DNA of 64,000 nt from Ruegeria faecimaris. GTDB taxonomy: Bacteria; Pseudomonadota; Alphaproteobacteria; Rhodobacterales; Rhodobacteraceae. Where the stretch lies: contig NZ_FXTE01000002.1 in the NCBI RefSeq assembly GCF_900182615.1, forward strand, positions 186,001 through 250,000. Direction: 5' to 3'. The number at the start of each line of letters is the position of its first letter. The stretch's first letter is position 1. The position numbers and the translations under genes are program-made. Below are positions 27,810-36,710 of this stretch, piece after piece. Under the pieces are notes generated by a model. The model made no database searches and was not told the origin of the DNA. It saw only the letters and a list, made by a program, of their open reading frames with translations.

Positions 27810-29381
27810 TCAGGTCAGGTCCTTATAGCTGATTTCACGCGTGTCTGCACCTGGCCCGGCCTTTTCACGGCGCATGATCAGGCGGTTCAGTGCGTGGATA
27901 TAGGCCTTGGCGGATGCCACGACCGTATCGGTATTCGCTGACTGACCGGTGGCGATCATGCCGTCCTCTTCCAGCCGAACCGATACGGTTGCCTGCGCAT
28001 CAGTACCCTCGGTCACAGCATGGACCTGATACAGTTGCAGGCGGGCGGTGTTGGGATAGATTCGGCGAACGGCTTTGAAGGTGGCATCGACTGGACCGTC
28101 GCCATGTTCGGTCGCGACAATGTCCTTGCCATCCACTTCCAGCTCGACCGTCGATTCCGCCTGACCGCCGGTGCCGCAGGTGACTTTCATCGAAACCAAC
28201 TGCAGGCGATCGTCGGCCTCATCATCCTGGCTCATCAACGCGATCAGGTCGTCGTCAAAAACCTCTTTCTTGCGGTCGGCCAGATCCTTGAACCGCACGA
28301 AGATGTCCTTGAGCTGATTGTCACCGACCTCAAAGCCGAGCGTTTCCAGCTTGTCGCGCAACGCAGCCCGGCCCGAGTGTTTGCCAAGCGGCAGAGAGGT
28401 GCCCGACAGGCCGATATCTTCAGGGCGCATGATCTCGAAATTCTCTCGGTTCTTCAGCATGCCGTCCTGATGGATTCCGCTTTCATGCGCAAAGGCATTC
28501 TTGCCGACGATGGCTTTGTTGAACTGAACCGGGAAGCCCGCAACCGTCGCAACCCGGCGCGAGATATGCATGATCTTGGTGGTGTCGATGCCGGTATGCC
28601 ACGGCATGATGTCATTGCGGGTGCGCAGCGCCATCACAACTTCTTCCAGCGCAGTATTGCCCGCACGCTCGCCAAGGCCATTGATGGTGCACTCGATTTG
28701 ACGCGCACCACCAGCGACAGCCGCCAGTGAGTTCGCCGTCGCCATGCCAAGATCGTTGTGGCAATGGGTGGCAAACACCACCTCATCCGCGCCCGGAACC
28801 GTTTCGATCAGGCGCTTGATCAGGTCAGCGGATTCGACAGGTGCCGTGTAACCGACAGTGTCGGGGATGTTGATCGTTGTGGCACCGGCCTTGATCGCGA
28901 TCTCGATCACACGGCACAGATAATCCCACTCGGTCCGGGTCGCATCCATCGGCGACCACTGTACATTTTCGCACAGGTTGCGGGCGTGGCTGACGGTTTC
29001 GTGGATCTTGTCGGCCATCTCGTCCATGGTCAGGTTCGGAATGGCACGGTGCAGCGGCGAGGTGCCGATGAAAGTGTGGATGCGGTTCTTGCCAGCGTGT
29101 TTGATCGCCTCCCAGCAGCGGTCGATATCAGCGAAATTCGCACGGGCCAACCCACAGATGCGGCTGTTTTGTGATCGCTCGGCAATCTCGCTGACGGCTT
29201 TGAAGTCGCCTTCTGATGCGATCGGGAAACCGGCCTCGATGATGTCGACACCCATCTCGTCCAGCAGTTCCGCGATTTCCAGCTTTTCGGCATGGGTCAT
29301 GGTCGCGCCGGGGCTCTGCTCGCCGTCGCGCAAAGTGGTGTCAAAGATCAAGACGCGGTCTTGGTCGGTCACATTGGTCAT
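27810..29381 (-). CDS. leuA: 2-isopropylmalate synthase
   Basis: First committed enzyme of leucine synthesis, condensing acetyl-CoA and 2-oxoisovalerate. The 523 residues have the TIM-barrel opening FDTTLRDGEQSPGATM with the metal-binding aspartate, the HCHNDLG metal histidines, and the GLGERAGN loop. A C-terminal regulatory domain (about 390-523) follows, through which leucine normally inhibits the enzyme. The ATG at 29381 follows a purine-rich AGAAAGAGA. A short leader ORF with clustered Leu and Ile codons lies upstream and is annotated separately, suggesting attenuation control. Confidence 0.97.
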   Translation of the reverse strand: MTNVTDQDRVLIFDTTLRDGEQSPGATMTHAEKLEIAELLDEMGVDIIEAGFPIASEGDFKAVSEIAERSQNSRICGLARANFADIDRCWEAIKHAGKNRIHTFIGTSPLHRAIPNLTMDEMADKIHETVSHARNLCENVQWSPMDATRTEWDYLCRVIEIAIKAGATTINIPDTVGYTAPVESADLIKRLIETVPGADEVVFATHCHNDLGMATANSLAAVAGGARQIECTINGLGERAGNTALEEVVMALRTRNDIMPWHTGIDTTKIMHISRRVATVAGFPVQFNKAIVGKNAFAHESGIHQDGMLKNRENFEIMRPEDIGLSGTSLPLGKHSGRAALRDKLETLGFEVGDNQLKDIFVRFKDLADRKKEVFDDDLIALMSQDDEADDRLQLVSMKVTCGTGGQAESTVELEVDGKDIVATEHGDGPVDATFKAVRRIYPNTARLQLYQVHAVTEGTDAQATVSVRLEEDGMIATGQSANTDTVVASAKAYIHALNRLIMRREKAGPGADTREISYKDLT

Positions 29382-29431
29382 GGGATTCTCTTTCTTCTTC
29401 TGTCCTAAAGCCTATGGCGCGCGGGCGTCCT

Positions 29432-29467
29432 CCTCTGAGCGGGCGCGCCGGGTGGCACGCTCAGAGG
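29432..29467 (-). promoter_or_regulatory. Attenuator-like stem-loop in the leuA leader
   Basis: CCTCTGAGCG (29432-29441) pairs perfectly with CGCTCAGAGG (29458-29467), a 10-bp stem with a 16-base loop. The leader peptide's TGA stop lies inside the 5' arm as transcribed. The loop contains GGCGCGC, which can pair with GCGCGCC downstream (29416-29422), giving a competing fold whose choice could depend on where a ribosome stalls. No U-tract follows, so Rho or translational control is possible. Confidence 0.6.
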
Positions 29468-29547
29468 CGGATTAGGATCAGTAGGCCACGCAGAGACGCA
29501 CCGCAGGGGGCGGTGTCGGCAACAAGGATATCTGCGCGGTTGATCAT
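29461..29547 (-). CDS. leuL: Putative leucine leader peptide upstream of leuA
   Basis: A 28-codon ORF ending 79 bases before leuA, encoding MINRADILVADTAPCGASLR then GLLILIRL. Six of the last seven residues other than the arginine are Leu or Ile, using CTA, CTG, ATC, CTA, ATC and CTC; CTA is a rare codon in GC-rich genomes. The stop codon falls inside a perfect stem-loop. This is the arrangement of ribosome-mediated attenuation leaders for branched-chain amino acid operons. The Shine-Dalgarno is weak (a TAAGC stretch nine bases before the ATG). Not previously annotated as far as I can tell; inferred from codon content and position. Confidence 0.72.
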   Translation of the reverse strand: MINRADILVADTAPCGASLRGLLILIRL

Positions 29548-29664
29548 GGGGTTGAGCTTATACAGCGCATGCGGGGAATGAAAAGTAGGAATTTCATGCA
29601 GACGTCAAAACCTGCACGAACCGTGACGGTTGATTGCCGAATGAAGACCGCTAGTTGATCCGGA

Positions 29665-30330
29665 ATGGAGAAAGCTCTCATCATAGGTGCCTCGGGTGGT
29701 ATCGGTGCCGCGCTGCAAAGGCTGTTGACCATGCAATCCGTAGACGTAACCACCTTGTCGCGTTCTGCTGATGGTTTCGACCTCACGAATGTCGAAGCTG
29801 TCGGCCCGGCTCTGGAAGCATTGCAATGCCCGTTTGACATGATCTTCATTGCGACGGGTGCTTTGGAAATCAATGGTGCACAGCCAGAGAAGTCCATCAG
29901 ATCAATTTCAGCGCAAGCAATGATGGACCAGTTTGCCCTGAATGCGGTTGGTCCGGCCCTTGTGCTGTCACACGCTGCGCGGCTGCTACCACGGGACAGG
30001 CGATCTGTCGTGGCGGTGTTGTCCGCCCGCGTCGGATCAATCGGAGATAATCAGCTGGGTGGATGGATCAGCTATCGGGCCTCAAAAGCTGCGGCCAACC
30101 AGATTGTGCGCACATCCGCGATTGAGCTGGCCCGCACCCACAAACAGGCGATCTGTGTGGCCCTGCATCCGGGCACAGTGCGTACAGAATTCACGCGCAA
30201 ATATGTCGGGCGACACCCGGCCGTTGAATCGGATGAAGCTGCGCGAAACCTGCTGAGCGTCGCCAAGGCGCTTGTGCCCGCAGACACGGGCGGGTTCTTC
30301 GACTGGGCTGGAAAACCTGTGCCGTGGTGA
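29665..30330 (+). CDS. Short-chain dehydrogenase/reductase family protein
   Basis: A 221-residue NAD(P)-dependent oxidoreductase of the SDR superfamily. The cofactor loop is GASGGIG at residues 8-14, and the active site has Ser120 with Y137 and K141 in SYRASKAAANQ. The later block HPGTVRTEFTRKYVG is typical of CsgA-like SDRs. Substrate unknown. The gene is divergent from leuA and converges on the MORN gene with a six-base gap. The ATG at 29665 is preceded by CGG only, so initiation may be weak. Confidence 0.88.
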   Translation: MEKALIIGASGGIGAALQRLLTMQSVDVTTLSRSADGFDLTNVEAVGPALEALQCPFDMIFIATGALEINGAQPEKSIRSISAQAMMDQFALNAVGPALVLSHAARLLPRDRRSVVAVLSARVGSIGDNQLGGWISYRASKAAANQIVRTSAIELARTHKQAICVALHPGTVRTEFTRKYVGRHPAVESDEAARNLLSVAKALVPADTGGFFDWAGKPVPW

Positions 30331-30336
30331 GACCCG

Positions 30337-31806
30337 CTAACCGTCAGAGGCAGGGCTGGTTGCCGTTGTCGCGCTGTCGTCTGCCGGAGCACTCTCCTGC
30401 GGCTCGCTGGTGTTTTCACCCGGCAGAACACCGTTTTCCCAGACGCCGGTTTCTTCTTTGCCGTCTGCATAGCGCATCGTGCCGTCACCGTGGCGTTTGT
30501 TGTCCAAAAACCCACCTTCGTACACGTCACCAGTCGCATAGGTAGCGGTTCCGGTGCCGCTGATCTTCCCCTCGACCCAACCGCCTGTATAGGTGAAGCC
30601 GCGCGGTGTGGTTATCGATCCTTGCCCGTGGCGCTGCCCATCTTTGAAATCGCCCTTGTAGGTCGTTCCGTCCGGGAAGCTGGCTGTGCCCTCGCCCTGG
30701 CGCGCACCGTCGACCCAATCGCCTTCATATTTGTACCCGTTTGCAAATGTCAGAACACCGGTGCCGTGGTTCAGACCGTTCTTGAACTGCCCATCGTAGA
30801 TGGCGCCGTTCGGGTAAGTGGCCTTGCCCTGACCCTCGAAGACGCCGGCGATCCAGTCGCCGTCGTAAATCAGGCCATCAGGATAGGTGTGCATTCCTTT
30901 GCCATGGGGCAGGTCTGCACTGAAATCACCGACATAGGTCGAACCGTCAGGATAGGTCAGCTCTCCGAGGCCCTCAATCTGGCCGTCTTTCCATTCACCA
31001 GTATAGTCAAACCCGTCCGTGCCCAGAAAACGGCCTTTGCCGTGGCGGCGATCATCGTGATAGTCACCTTCGTAAATGGCGCCACTGGCATAGGTTGCCT
31101 TGCCCTTGCCTTGTCGGCGCCCATCAAAAAAGTCGCCTTCATACAAATCGCCATTGGCTTGCAGTAGACGGCCTTTTCCGGTCATGCGATTTTCGGACCA
31201 GTCACCCGTATAACTCATACCTTCCGGCCGTGTCAGGCTACCTGTGCCATGACGCTTGCCGTCTTTGATGTCGCCCTCATACACGTTGCCTTTGGCTGAG
31301 GTGATCTTGCCTTTGCCCTGCTTGACCCCGTCGACCCAGTCGCCCTCGTAGACCTCTCCGGTCGGGTCGGTCAGAGTGCCTTTGCCGTGGTGCCGGGCAT
31401 TCTTGAACCCACCTTCGTATTTCGCTCCGTTGGCATAGACGGCGACTCCTTGGCCGTTGAACGAGCCATCGGCCCATTCCCCTTCATAGCTGCCACCATC
31501 AGCATAGATGATCGTTCCGAACCCTTCGGGTTGACCGTTGGCAAAGGCGCCCTGATAGATCGACCCGTTAGCATAGCGCGCGATACCCTGACCCTGAATT
31601 TCGCCTTCGATCCATTCGCCTTCGTATTCGAAACCATCCGGCAACTGGTAGGTGCCGGTTCCGTGCCGCAGGCCATTTAGGAACGTGCCTTCGTATACGC
31701 CGCCCACTTCGTCATCGGCCACGACTACCTGATCGTTCTGCGCGAAGGCGGTCAGCGCTGACAGGGTCAATGCAACTGCGGCGATTGAAGTGCGAAAAAC
31801 GTTCAT
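30337..31806 (-). CDS. Exported MORN-repeat protein with 18 tandem 23-residue repeats
   Basis: From the ATG at 31806 the protein starts with a signal peptide (MNVFRTSIAAVALTLSALTAFA-QN). It then has 18 consecutive MORN repeats, each exactly 23 residues (69 bp), of the form Y-x-G-x-W/F-x-x-G-x-x-x-G-x-G-x-x-x-x-x-x-G, plus a degenerate nineteenth. The acidic Ser/Thr/Ala tail after about residue 470 looks disordered. MORN arrays form elongated beta-sheets and in some proteins bind lipids or other proteins; bacterial roles are mostly unknown. Regular phase throughout argues for recent repeat expansion or gene conversion. The Shine-Dalgarno AGGACC favours this start over a TTG/ATG further upstream (31845). 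Confidence 0.88.
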   Translation of the reverse strand: MNVFRTSIAAVALTLSALTAFAQNDQVVVADDEVGGVYEGTFLNGLRHGTGTYQLPDGFEYEGEWIEGEIQGQGIARYANGSIYQGAFANGQPEGFGTIIYADGGSYEGEWADGSFNGQGVAVYANGAKYEGGFKNARHHGKGTLTDPTGEVYEGDWVDGVKQGKGKITSAKGNVYEGDIKDGKRHGTGSLTRPEGMSYTGDWSENRMTGKGRLLQANGDLYEGDFFDGRRQGKGKATYASGAIYEGDYHDDRRHGKGRFLGTDGFDYTGEWKDGQIEGLGELTYPDGSTYVGDFSADLPHGKGMHTYPDGLIYDGDWIAGVFEGQGKATYPNGAIYDGQFKNGLNHGTGVLTFANGYKYEGDWVDGARQGEGTASFPDGTTYKGDFKDGQRHGQGSITTPRGFTYTGGWVEGKISGTGTATYATGDVYEGGFLDNKRHGDGTMRYADGKEETGVWENGVLPGENTSEPQESAPADDSATTATSPASDG

Positions 31807-31952
31807 GTTTGGTCCTGTCTGCGCGAGCATCGTGCTTTTGCGCAAAACTAGGATACCGACGCAGGCAGGGCAACGGCTTTTGCCTTATTGGTCTTTCACT
31901 CGCGGTGCGATCTGGTAAATGGCAATAGGACAGACGAGGGCAAGAGGGCAGT

Positions 31953-33611
31953 ATGGCCGACCGTTTCCGTATCACTCTGGCGCAACTCAATCCCATTGTC
32001 GGGGATTTGGAAGGCAATGCGGCCAAGGCTTTTTCTGCGTGGGAACAGGCGCGCGAGGCCGGTGCCCAACTTGTTGCTTTCCCCGAGATGTTCATCACCG
32101 GCTATAATACGCAGGACCTTGTGATCAAGCCCGCGTTCCACAAAGCCGCAATGAAAGCTGTTGAGGCGCTTGCGGAACGTTGCGCCGATGGACCTGCGAT
32201 TGCGATCGGTGGGCCGTGGTTCGAAAATGACCGGCTGTATAACGCCTATCTCATCCTCAAGAACGGCAGGATCAGCAGTAAAGTGCTGAAACATCACCTG
32301 CCGAATGAGACAGTCTTTGACGAAGTGCGCCTATATGATTCCGGCCCGCTGGGCGGTCCCTATTCGGTTGGCAACTCTCGGATCGGCAGCCCGATCTGCG
32401 AAGACAGCTGGCATCCGGATGTTGCCGAGACGCTGGAGGAGACAGGAGCCGAGTTTCTGCTGATCCCCAACGGCTCGCCTTATTTCCGAAACAAATATGA
32501 TGTGCGCCTGAACCATATGGTGGCGCGCGTGGTTGAGACCGGATTGCCGCTGATTTACCTGAACATGGTCGGAGGGCAGGACGATCAGGTCTTTGACGGG
32601 GCGACCTTCGGGTTGAATCCAGGCGGAGAACTGGCATTCCGAATGCCTGTGTTCGACGAAGCGATAGCGCATGTGGATCTTGAACGCGGCGATGCAGGTT
32701 GGCGCATAATTCCGGACGAGATTGTGCCGCAGCCAGATGCGTGGGAGCAGGACTATCGCGCGATGGTCCAGTCTCTGCGTGATTACATGGCCAAAACCGG
32801 GTTCAAAAAGGGTGTTCTGGGTCTCTCTGGCGGCGTTGATTCAGCCCTTGTCGCGGCAATAGCGGTGGATGCGATTGGCGCTGAAAATGTTCGCTGCGTG
32901 ATGTTGCCGTCGGAATATACCAGCCAGGATTCTTTGGATGATGCCGAAGCGGTGGCTAAGTCGTTGGGTGTTCACTATGATTTCGTCCCTATTGCACAGG
33001 GGCGCGCGGCGATCACGGATACGCTTGCCCCATTGTTTGCCGGGCGAGACGAAGATCTGACCGAAGAAAACATCCAGTCCCGCCTGCGGGGGCTGTTGCT
33101 GATGGCCCTGTCGAACAAGTTCGGCGAGATGCTGCTGACCACAGGTAACAAATCCGAAGTCGCCGTTGGATATGCCACGATCTATGGGGATATGAACGGT
33201 GGTTATAATCCAATCAAAGACCTGTACAAAACCCGCGTGTTCGAGACTTGCCGCTGGCGCAATGCCAATCATCGCGGCTGGATGAAAGGCCCTGAGGGTG
33301 AAGTCATCCGACCCTCGGTCATCGACAAACCTCCTAGTGCCGAGTTGCGCGAAGACCAGAAGGACAGTGACAGCCTGCCGGATTATCCGGTTCTGGACGC
33401 CATTCTGGATATATTGGTTGATCAGGATGGGTCGATCGCGGATTGCGTGGCCGCCGGGTTCGAAGAAGCCGTTGCGCGCCGGATCGAACATTTGGTCTAT
33501 ATCAGCGAATATAAACGGTTTCAGTCCGCCCCGGGGACACGTTTGACCAAGCGGGCATTCTGGCTGGATCGCAGGTATCCTATCGTGAATCGTTGGCGCG
33601 ACAGGACCTGA
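31953..33611 (+). CDS. nadE: Glutamine-dependent NAD+ synthetase
   Basis: Last step of NAD synthesis: nicotinate adenine dinucleotide is amidated with ammonia drawn from glutamine. The 552 residues combine an N-terminal nitrilase-type glutaminase (about 1-260) with a C-terminal ammonia-dependent synthetase. The glutaminase has the catalytic Glu in FPEMFITGY, Lys in LKHHLPN and Cys in PICEDSWHPD. The synthetase is marked by the PP-loop LGLSGGVDSALVAAI near residue 290 and TTGNKSEVAVGYATIYGDM. nadD, the preceding step, lies 15 kb away in the same window. Confidence 0.97.
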   Translation: MADRFRITLAQLNPIVGDLEGNAAKAFSAWEQAREAGAQLVAFPEMFITGYNTQDLVIKPAFHKAAMKAVEALAERCADGPAIAIGGPWFENDRLYNAYLILKNGRISSKVLKHHLPNETVFDEVRLYDSGPLGGPYSVGNSRIGSPICEDSWHPDVAETLEETGAEFLLIPNGSPYFRNKYDVRLNHMVARVVETGLPLIYLNMVGGQDDQVFDGATFGLNPGGELAFRMPVFDEAIAHVDLERGDAGWRIIPDEIVPQPDAWEQDYRAMVQSLRDYMAKTGFKKGVLGLSGGVDSALVAAIAVDAIGAENVRCVMLPSEYTSQDSLDDAEAVAKSLGVHYDFVPIAQGRAAITDTLAPLFAGRDEDLTEENIQSRLRGLLLMALSNKFGEMLLTTGNKSEVAVGYATIYGDMNGGYNPIKDLYKTRVFETCRWRNANHRGWMKGPEGEVIRPSVIDKPPSAELREDQKDSDSLPDYPVLDAILDILVDQDGSIADCVAAGFEEAVARRIEHLVYISEYKRFQSAPGTRLTKRAFWLDRRYPIVNRWRDRT

Positions 33612-33899
33612 CGCCTTACAGGAATCACCATTTTGACGCGAAAACTGTTTCCATTTTATGGGCAATAACCGCTTGCTTCTGGAACTGTTTTTATTTTTGA
33701 GTGCAGTGGCTTAGATTCTCTTGGGCGTATCCGAGCTCCACTTGATACCCGGTCTTTTTTTTGCCACATTTTAGCTTGATTGTTGCCCCATGTGGGGCGG
33801 ATGCGACGCATTGTGGGAAATAGGTGTTAATGAGCTTTCCCTTCGGTCTTTAGCGACGCGTCCGAAATTGGATGTCTGAGTTAACGATTTGGTGCCATT
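33612..33899. other. Non-coding spacer after nadE, AT-richer than surroundings
   Basis: No convincing gene is visible in these 288 bases. The stretch is noticeably AT-richer than flanking genes, with a run of eight T at 33757-33764. A short hairpin GCCCCA-TG-TGGGGC lies at 33785-33798 without a T-run. It presumably holds the nadE terminator region and a promoter for the small downstream gene, but no clear -35/-10 pair stands out. Confidence 0.5.
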
Positions 33900-34151
33900 A
33901 TGTACGATGAATACGATAAACCGCTTCATTCACCGCCAAAATGGCGGTCTATGCAATCCGAAGGTCGGTCTCTGGATGAGGCAAAGGTAGATGCTGCCAT
34001 TGCCAATTTGTTGAATGAAGAGGTGCCAAAAGAGGAATCCACGACGGTGGGCCCCGGCGCGCAGTTTCTGGTAACAGAAGCCGAGGTGCCGGAAGGCGGT
34101 ATCGCTACCTCTTTGCGTCAGAAACTGGCTGAATTGTGCGGCGCGGCCTGA
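33900..34151 (+). CDS. Small hypothetical protein
   Basis: An 83-codon ORF encoding an acidic, hydrophilic protein with no signal peptide or membrane segment. The sequence begins MYDEYDKPLHSPPKWRSM and ends SLRQKLAELCGAA. The central part (about 25-45) could form a helix (DEAKVDAAIANLLNEE). I do not recognise the family. No clear Shine-Dalgarno precedes the ATG, but third-codon-position G/C bias looks gene-like compared with the spacer before it. It stands alone between nadE and an FAD oxidoreductase. Confidence 0.5.
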   Translation: MYDEYDKPLHSPPKWRSMQSEGRSLDEAKVDAAIANLLNEEVPKEESTTVGPGAQFLVTEAEVPEGGIATSLRQKLAELCGAA

Positions 34152-34287
34152 AGTTTTCAAAATCCTGAATTAGATGCGCTGGCTTGCCACGTTGGCCGAA
34201 TGGTCACAGGCCTGAGCAATAGTCATTGACGCAAAGTTTCTTCTGTTGCGTCTGTCGTGATCCCGCGCCTTCATTGCGGTCCGTGCA

Positions 34288-35634
34288 ATGAATTATGAGC
34301 GGTTGATGCCTGGCCCCAAGCCTAATGCTGTTGAACCCGATCTAAAGCTGCCAAAAGCCGTTGATGTTGTTGTCATTGGTGGAGGAATTATTGGGGCATC
34401 AACCGCCCTCGAACTGTCAGAGCGGGGAATGTCTGTCCTTCTGTGCGAAAAGGGACAAATTGCCTCCGAGCAGAGTTCACGGAACTGGGGATGGGTGCGT
34501 TTGGGTATGCGCGATCCTCGGGAAATCCCGCTGATGCAGGAATCACAGCGTATCTGGGCGCAGCTCGATCAACGCACCGGGCGCAAGACAGGTTTCACAC
34601 AGGCAGGTATCCTGTTCGGCGCCTCTGGCAAGCGGGAACAGGGCAATCTTGAACGCTGGCTTCGCCATGTGGAGGGGTTGAATACTGGGGCAAGGATGGT
34701 GTCCGGGGCTCTGTTGGCGGAACTAATGCCAGACCATCGGACGGGGTTGGATTGCGCATTGTTTATGCCGCAAGACGGTAGGGCGGAACCGCAATGGGCT
34801 GCACCCGCAATCGCCGAAGCTGCGCGTGACCGGGGGGCTCTGTTGATGACCAACTGTGCAGTGCGCAGTCTGGATACAGAGGCGGACCGTGTCGTCGGTG
34901 TCTTCACAGAACGCGGTCGCGTGGCCTGCGGCAATGTCGTACTGGCGGGCGGTGCGTGGTCGCGCTTGTTTGCAGGGAATGCCGGAGTTGATTTTCCACA
35001 ACTGAAGGTGCTGAACACCGTATTCCGAACCTCTCCGGTTTCCGGTCCTGAGGCCGCCTTGTGGTCGGACGATTTTGCAATACGCAAGCGGGACGACGGA
35101 GGGTATACGATTGCGTCCGGGCACGAAAACACCGTTGATATCGTGCCGGATAGCCTTCGTCTGGCGTGGCAATTTCTTCCTGCGTTTCGTCAGGAGTGGC
35201 GGTCGCTGCGGTTTCGGGTGTCGAAGCGGTGGGCCGAAGAGGCGCGACAAGATCGGAGGTGGTTGCCCACGGATGTGACACCGTTCGAACTTTGCCGCAC
35301 TCTGGATCCCGAACCATCGCGCCGGGCGTTGCGGCGGGCTTGGAAAAGCGCAATCACTGGCATTCCCGCGCTAAAGCAGGCTGAAATCGTTCAAAGCTGG
35401 GCAGGGATGATTGATGTAACGCCGGATGCGATCCCGATCATCTCGCACGTGGACCACAGGCCCGGCCTGTTCATCGCTACGGGTTTCTCGGGTCATGGGT
35501 TCGGAATCGGGCCCGGTGCTGGGCGGCTGATGGCTGATCTGGTCTCGGGCAATGCCCCCTGTGTTAATCCGGCCGTTTTCCGCCTGTCCCGCTTTGCGAA
35601 CGGGTCGAAAATCCGGCCGGACCCGGGGTATTAG
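34288..35634 (+). CDS. FAD-dependent oxidoreductase, glycine/D-amino acid oxidase (DadA) family
   Basis: A 448-residue flavoprotein with the dinucleotide-binding motif VVVIGGGIIGASTALELSE near residue 30 and the second FAD-contact block SSRNWGWVRLGMRDP. The C-terminal GFSGHGFGIGPGAGRLMADLVSG is typical of DAO-family enzymes that oxidise amines or D-amino acids. The substrate cannot be named. No signal peptide. Its stop lies three bases from that of the convergent metallo-hydrolase gene. Confidence 0.88.
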   Translation: MNYERLMPGPKPNAVEPDLKLPKAVDVVVIGGGIIGASTALELSERGMSVLLCEKGQIASEQSSRNWGWVRLGMRDPREIPLMQESQRIWAQLDQRTGRKTGFTQAGILFGASGKREQGNLERWLRHVEGLNTGARMVSGALLAELMPDHRTGLDCALFMPQDGRAEPQWAAPAIAEAARDRGALLMTNCAVRSLDTEADRVVGVFTERGRVACGNVVLAGGAWSRLFAGNAGVDFPQLKVLNTVFRTSPVSGPEAALWSDDFAIRKRDDGGYTIASGHENTVDIVPDSLRLAWQFLPAFRQEWRSLRFRVSKRWAEEARQDRRWLPTDVTPFELCRTLDPEPSRRALRRAWKSAITGIPALKQAEIVQSWAGMIDVTPDAIPIISHVDHRPGLFIATGFSGHGFGIGPGAGRLMADLVSGNAPCVNPAVFRLSRFANGSKIRPDPGY

Positions 35635-35637
35635 ACG

Positions 35638-36570
35638 TTAACCCATCATCTGATAGCTGACCGGGACAAACCTGAACCCATCGCCGCGCGTCTCGACGTA
35701 ACCGGCTGCGGGGAAGGGCATGTGATATCCGATCATCGGAACTTTGTCTGCCGCCAGCATCCCCAGCACATTGCGGCGTGAAGCGGTGGCTGCGGCTTTG
35801 TCCATGTCGAACTTTACCTCCCACTCGGGACGAGCAAAAGACCACACATAGTGATTGGCCAGATCGGCCGTCAGCACCAGACGTTGACCGTTGCTTTCCA
35901 GATGAAAGACCGTGTGTCCGGGGGTATGCCCATGCGCTGAAACGGCGGTTATTCCGGACAGAACCTCGCCGCCATCGCCGACAAAGGTCATCTTTTCGGC
36001 CATTGGGGTCACTTTGGCGGCGACCAGATCGCCGACCCGATTGCCGGAATCCTGCGCGGCCCAAAAGTCATACTCGGATGATGCGGTGACATAGCGCGCA
36101 TTCGGGAAGGTTGGCGCGTCATTTGTGGTCATGCCGCCAATATGGTCAGGGTGCATATGGGTGATGACGACGACGTCGATTTGATCCGGGTTCACGCCTG
36201 CATCTGCCAATGCCGCCTGAATGCCGCCTTGCCCAAGGCCAGTATCAAACAGCACAAGTTCAGATCCGGTATTGACAAGCGTTGGTGTGAAAAAGAACTG
36301 GGCTTTATCGGCAGGAATAAAATTCTGGGCCGATACGTTTGCAAATTCCTCATCCGTGGCGCCGCCGCCGAAAATCTCTTTGGCGCCATCGCGCGGCAGG
36401 CTGCCATCCAGCAGAGTTGTTACGGTGAAATCGCCCAGCTGGAACGATTTCGCGATGGTTGAATTCGCTTTGGTATCGCTTGCTGCAGCCAGGATGGGGG
36501 TAGCAGCTGATGCAAAAGGCAATGCTGCCGCCGCGCCCAGTGCGGCCCTACGAGTTAGTGTAACGGTCAT
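35638..36570 (-). CDS. Tat-exported MBL-fold metallo-hydrolase
   Basis: Metallo-beta-lactamase-fold enzyme of 310 residues. The N-terminus LTRRAALGAAAALPFASAATPILA is a twin-arginine signal, so the folded metalloprotein is exported to the periplasm. Zinc ligands are visible in THMHPDHIGG near residue 137, HGHTPGHTVFHL and LTADLANH, with a final GYHMPFPAAGYV block. This resembles the AHL-lactonase/methyl-parathion-hydrolase-like group, but the substrate is not deducible. The ATG follows AGGGAG. It is divergent from gltX. Confidence 0.88.
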   Translation of the reverse strand: MTVTLTRRAALGAAAALPFASAATPILAAASDTKANSTIAKSFQLGDFTVTTLLDGSLPRDGAKEIFGGGATDEEFANVSAQNFIPADKAQFFFTPTLVNTGSELVLFDTGLGQGGIQAALADAGVNPDQIDVVVITHMHPDHIGGMTTNDAPTFPNARYVTASSEYDFWAAQDSGNRVGDLVAAKVTPMAEKMTFVGDGGEVLSGITAVSAHGHTPGHTVFHLESNGQRLVLTADLANHYVWSFARPEWEVKFDMDKAAATASRRNVLGMLAADKVPMIGYHMPFPAAGYVETRGDGFRFVPVSYQMMG

Positions 36571-36710
36571 TTTGAGATCTCCCTGTGTGTGCCAGCACTT
36601 TGAAGATAGGGTATCGCCCGAGGATTGCCACCTGACGTTGGCGTGAACCGGTGCGGTGGCTGGACAATTTGCCCATCCTGTGAGAAGAGCCGCGCCAACA
36701 GGAGACTCCT

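Noticed and set aside
30400..31730. Possible CRISPR or direct-repeat array with 69-bp period
   Set aside because: The periodicity is coding: it translates to exact 23-residue MORN repeats in one frame, with no spacer/repeat alternation.
33785..33798. Hairpin GCCCCA-TG-TGGGGC as a terminator of nadE
   Set aside because: Only six base pairs with a two-base loop, no T-run after it and about 170 bases from the nadE stop; not convincing.
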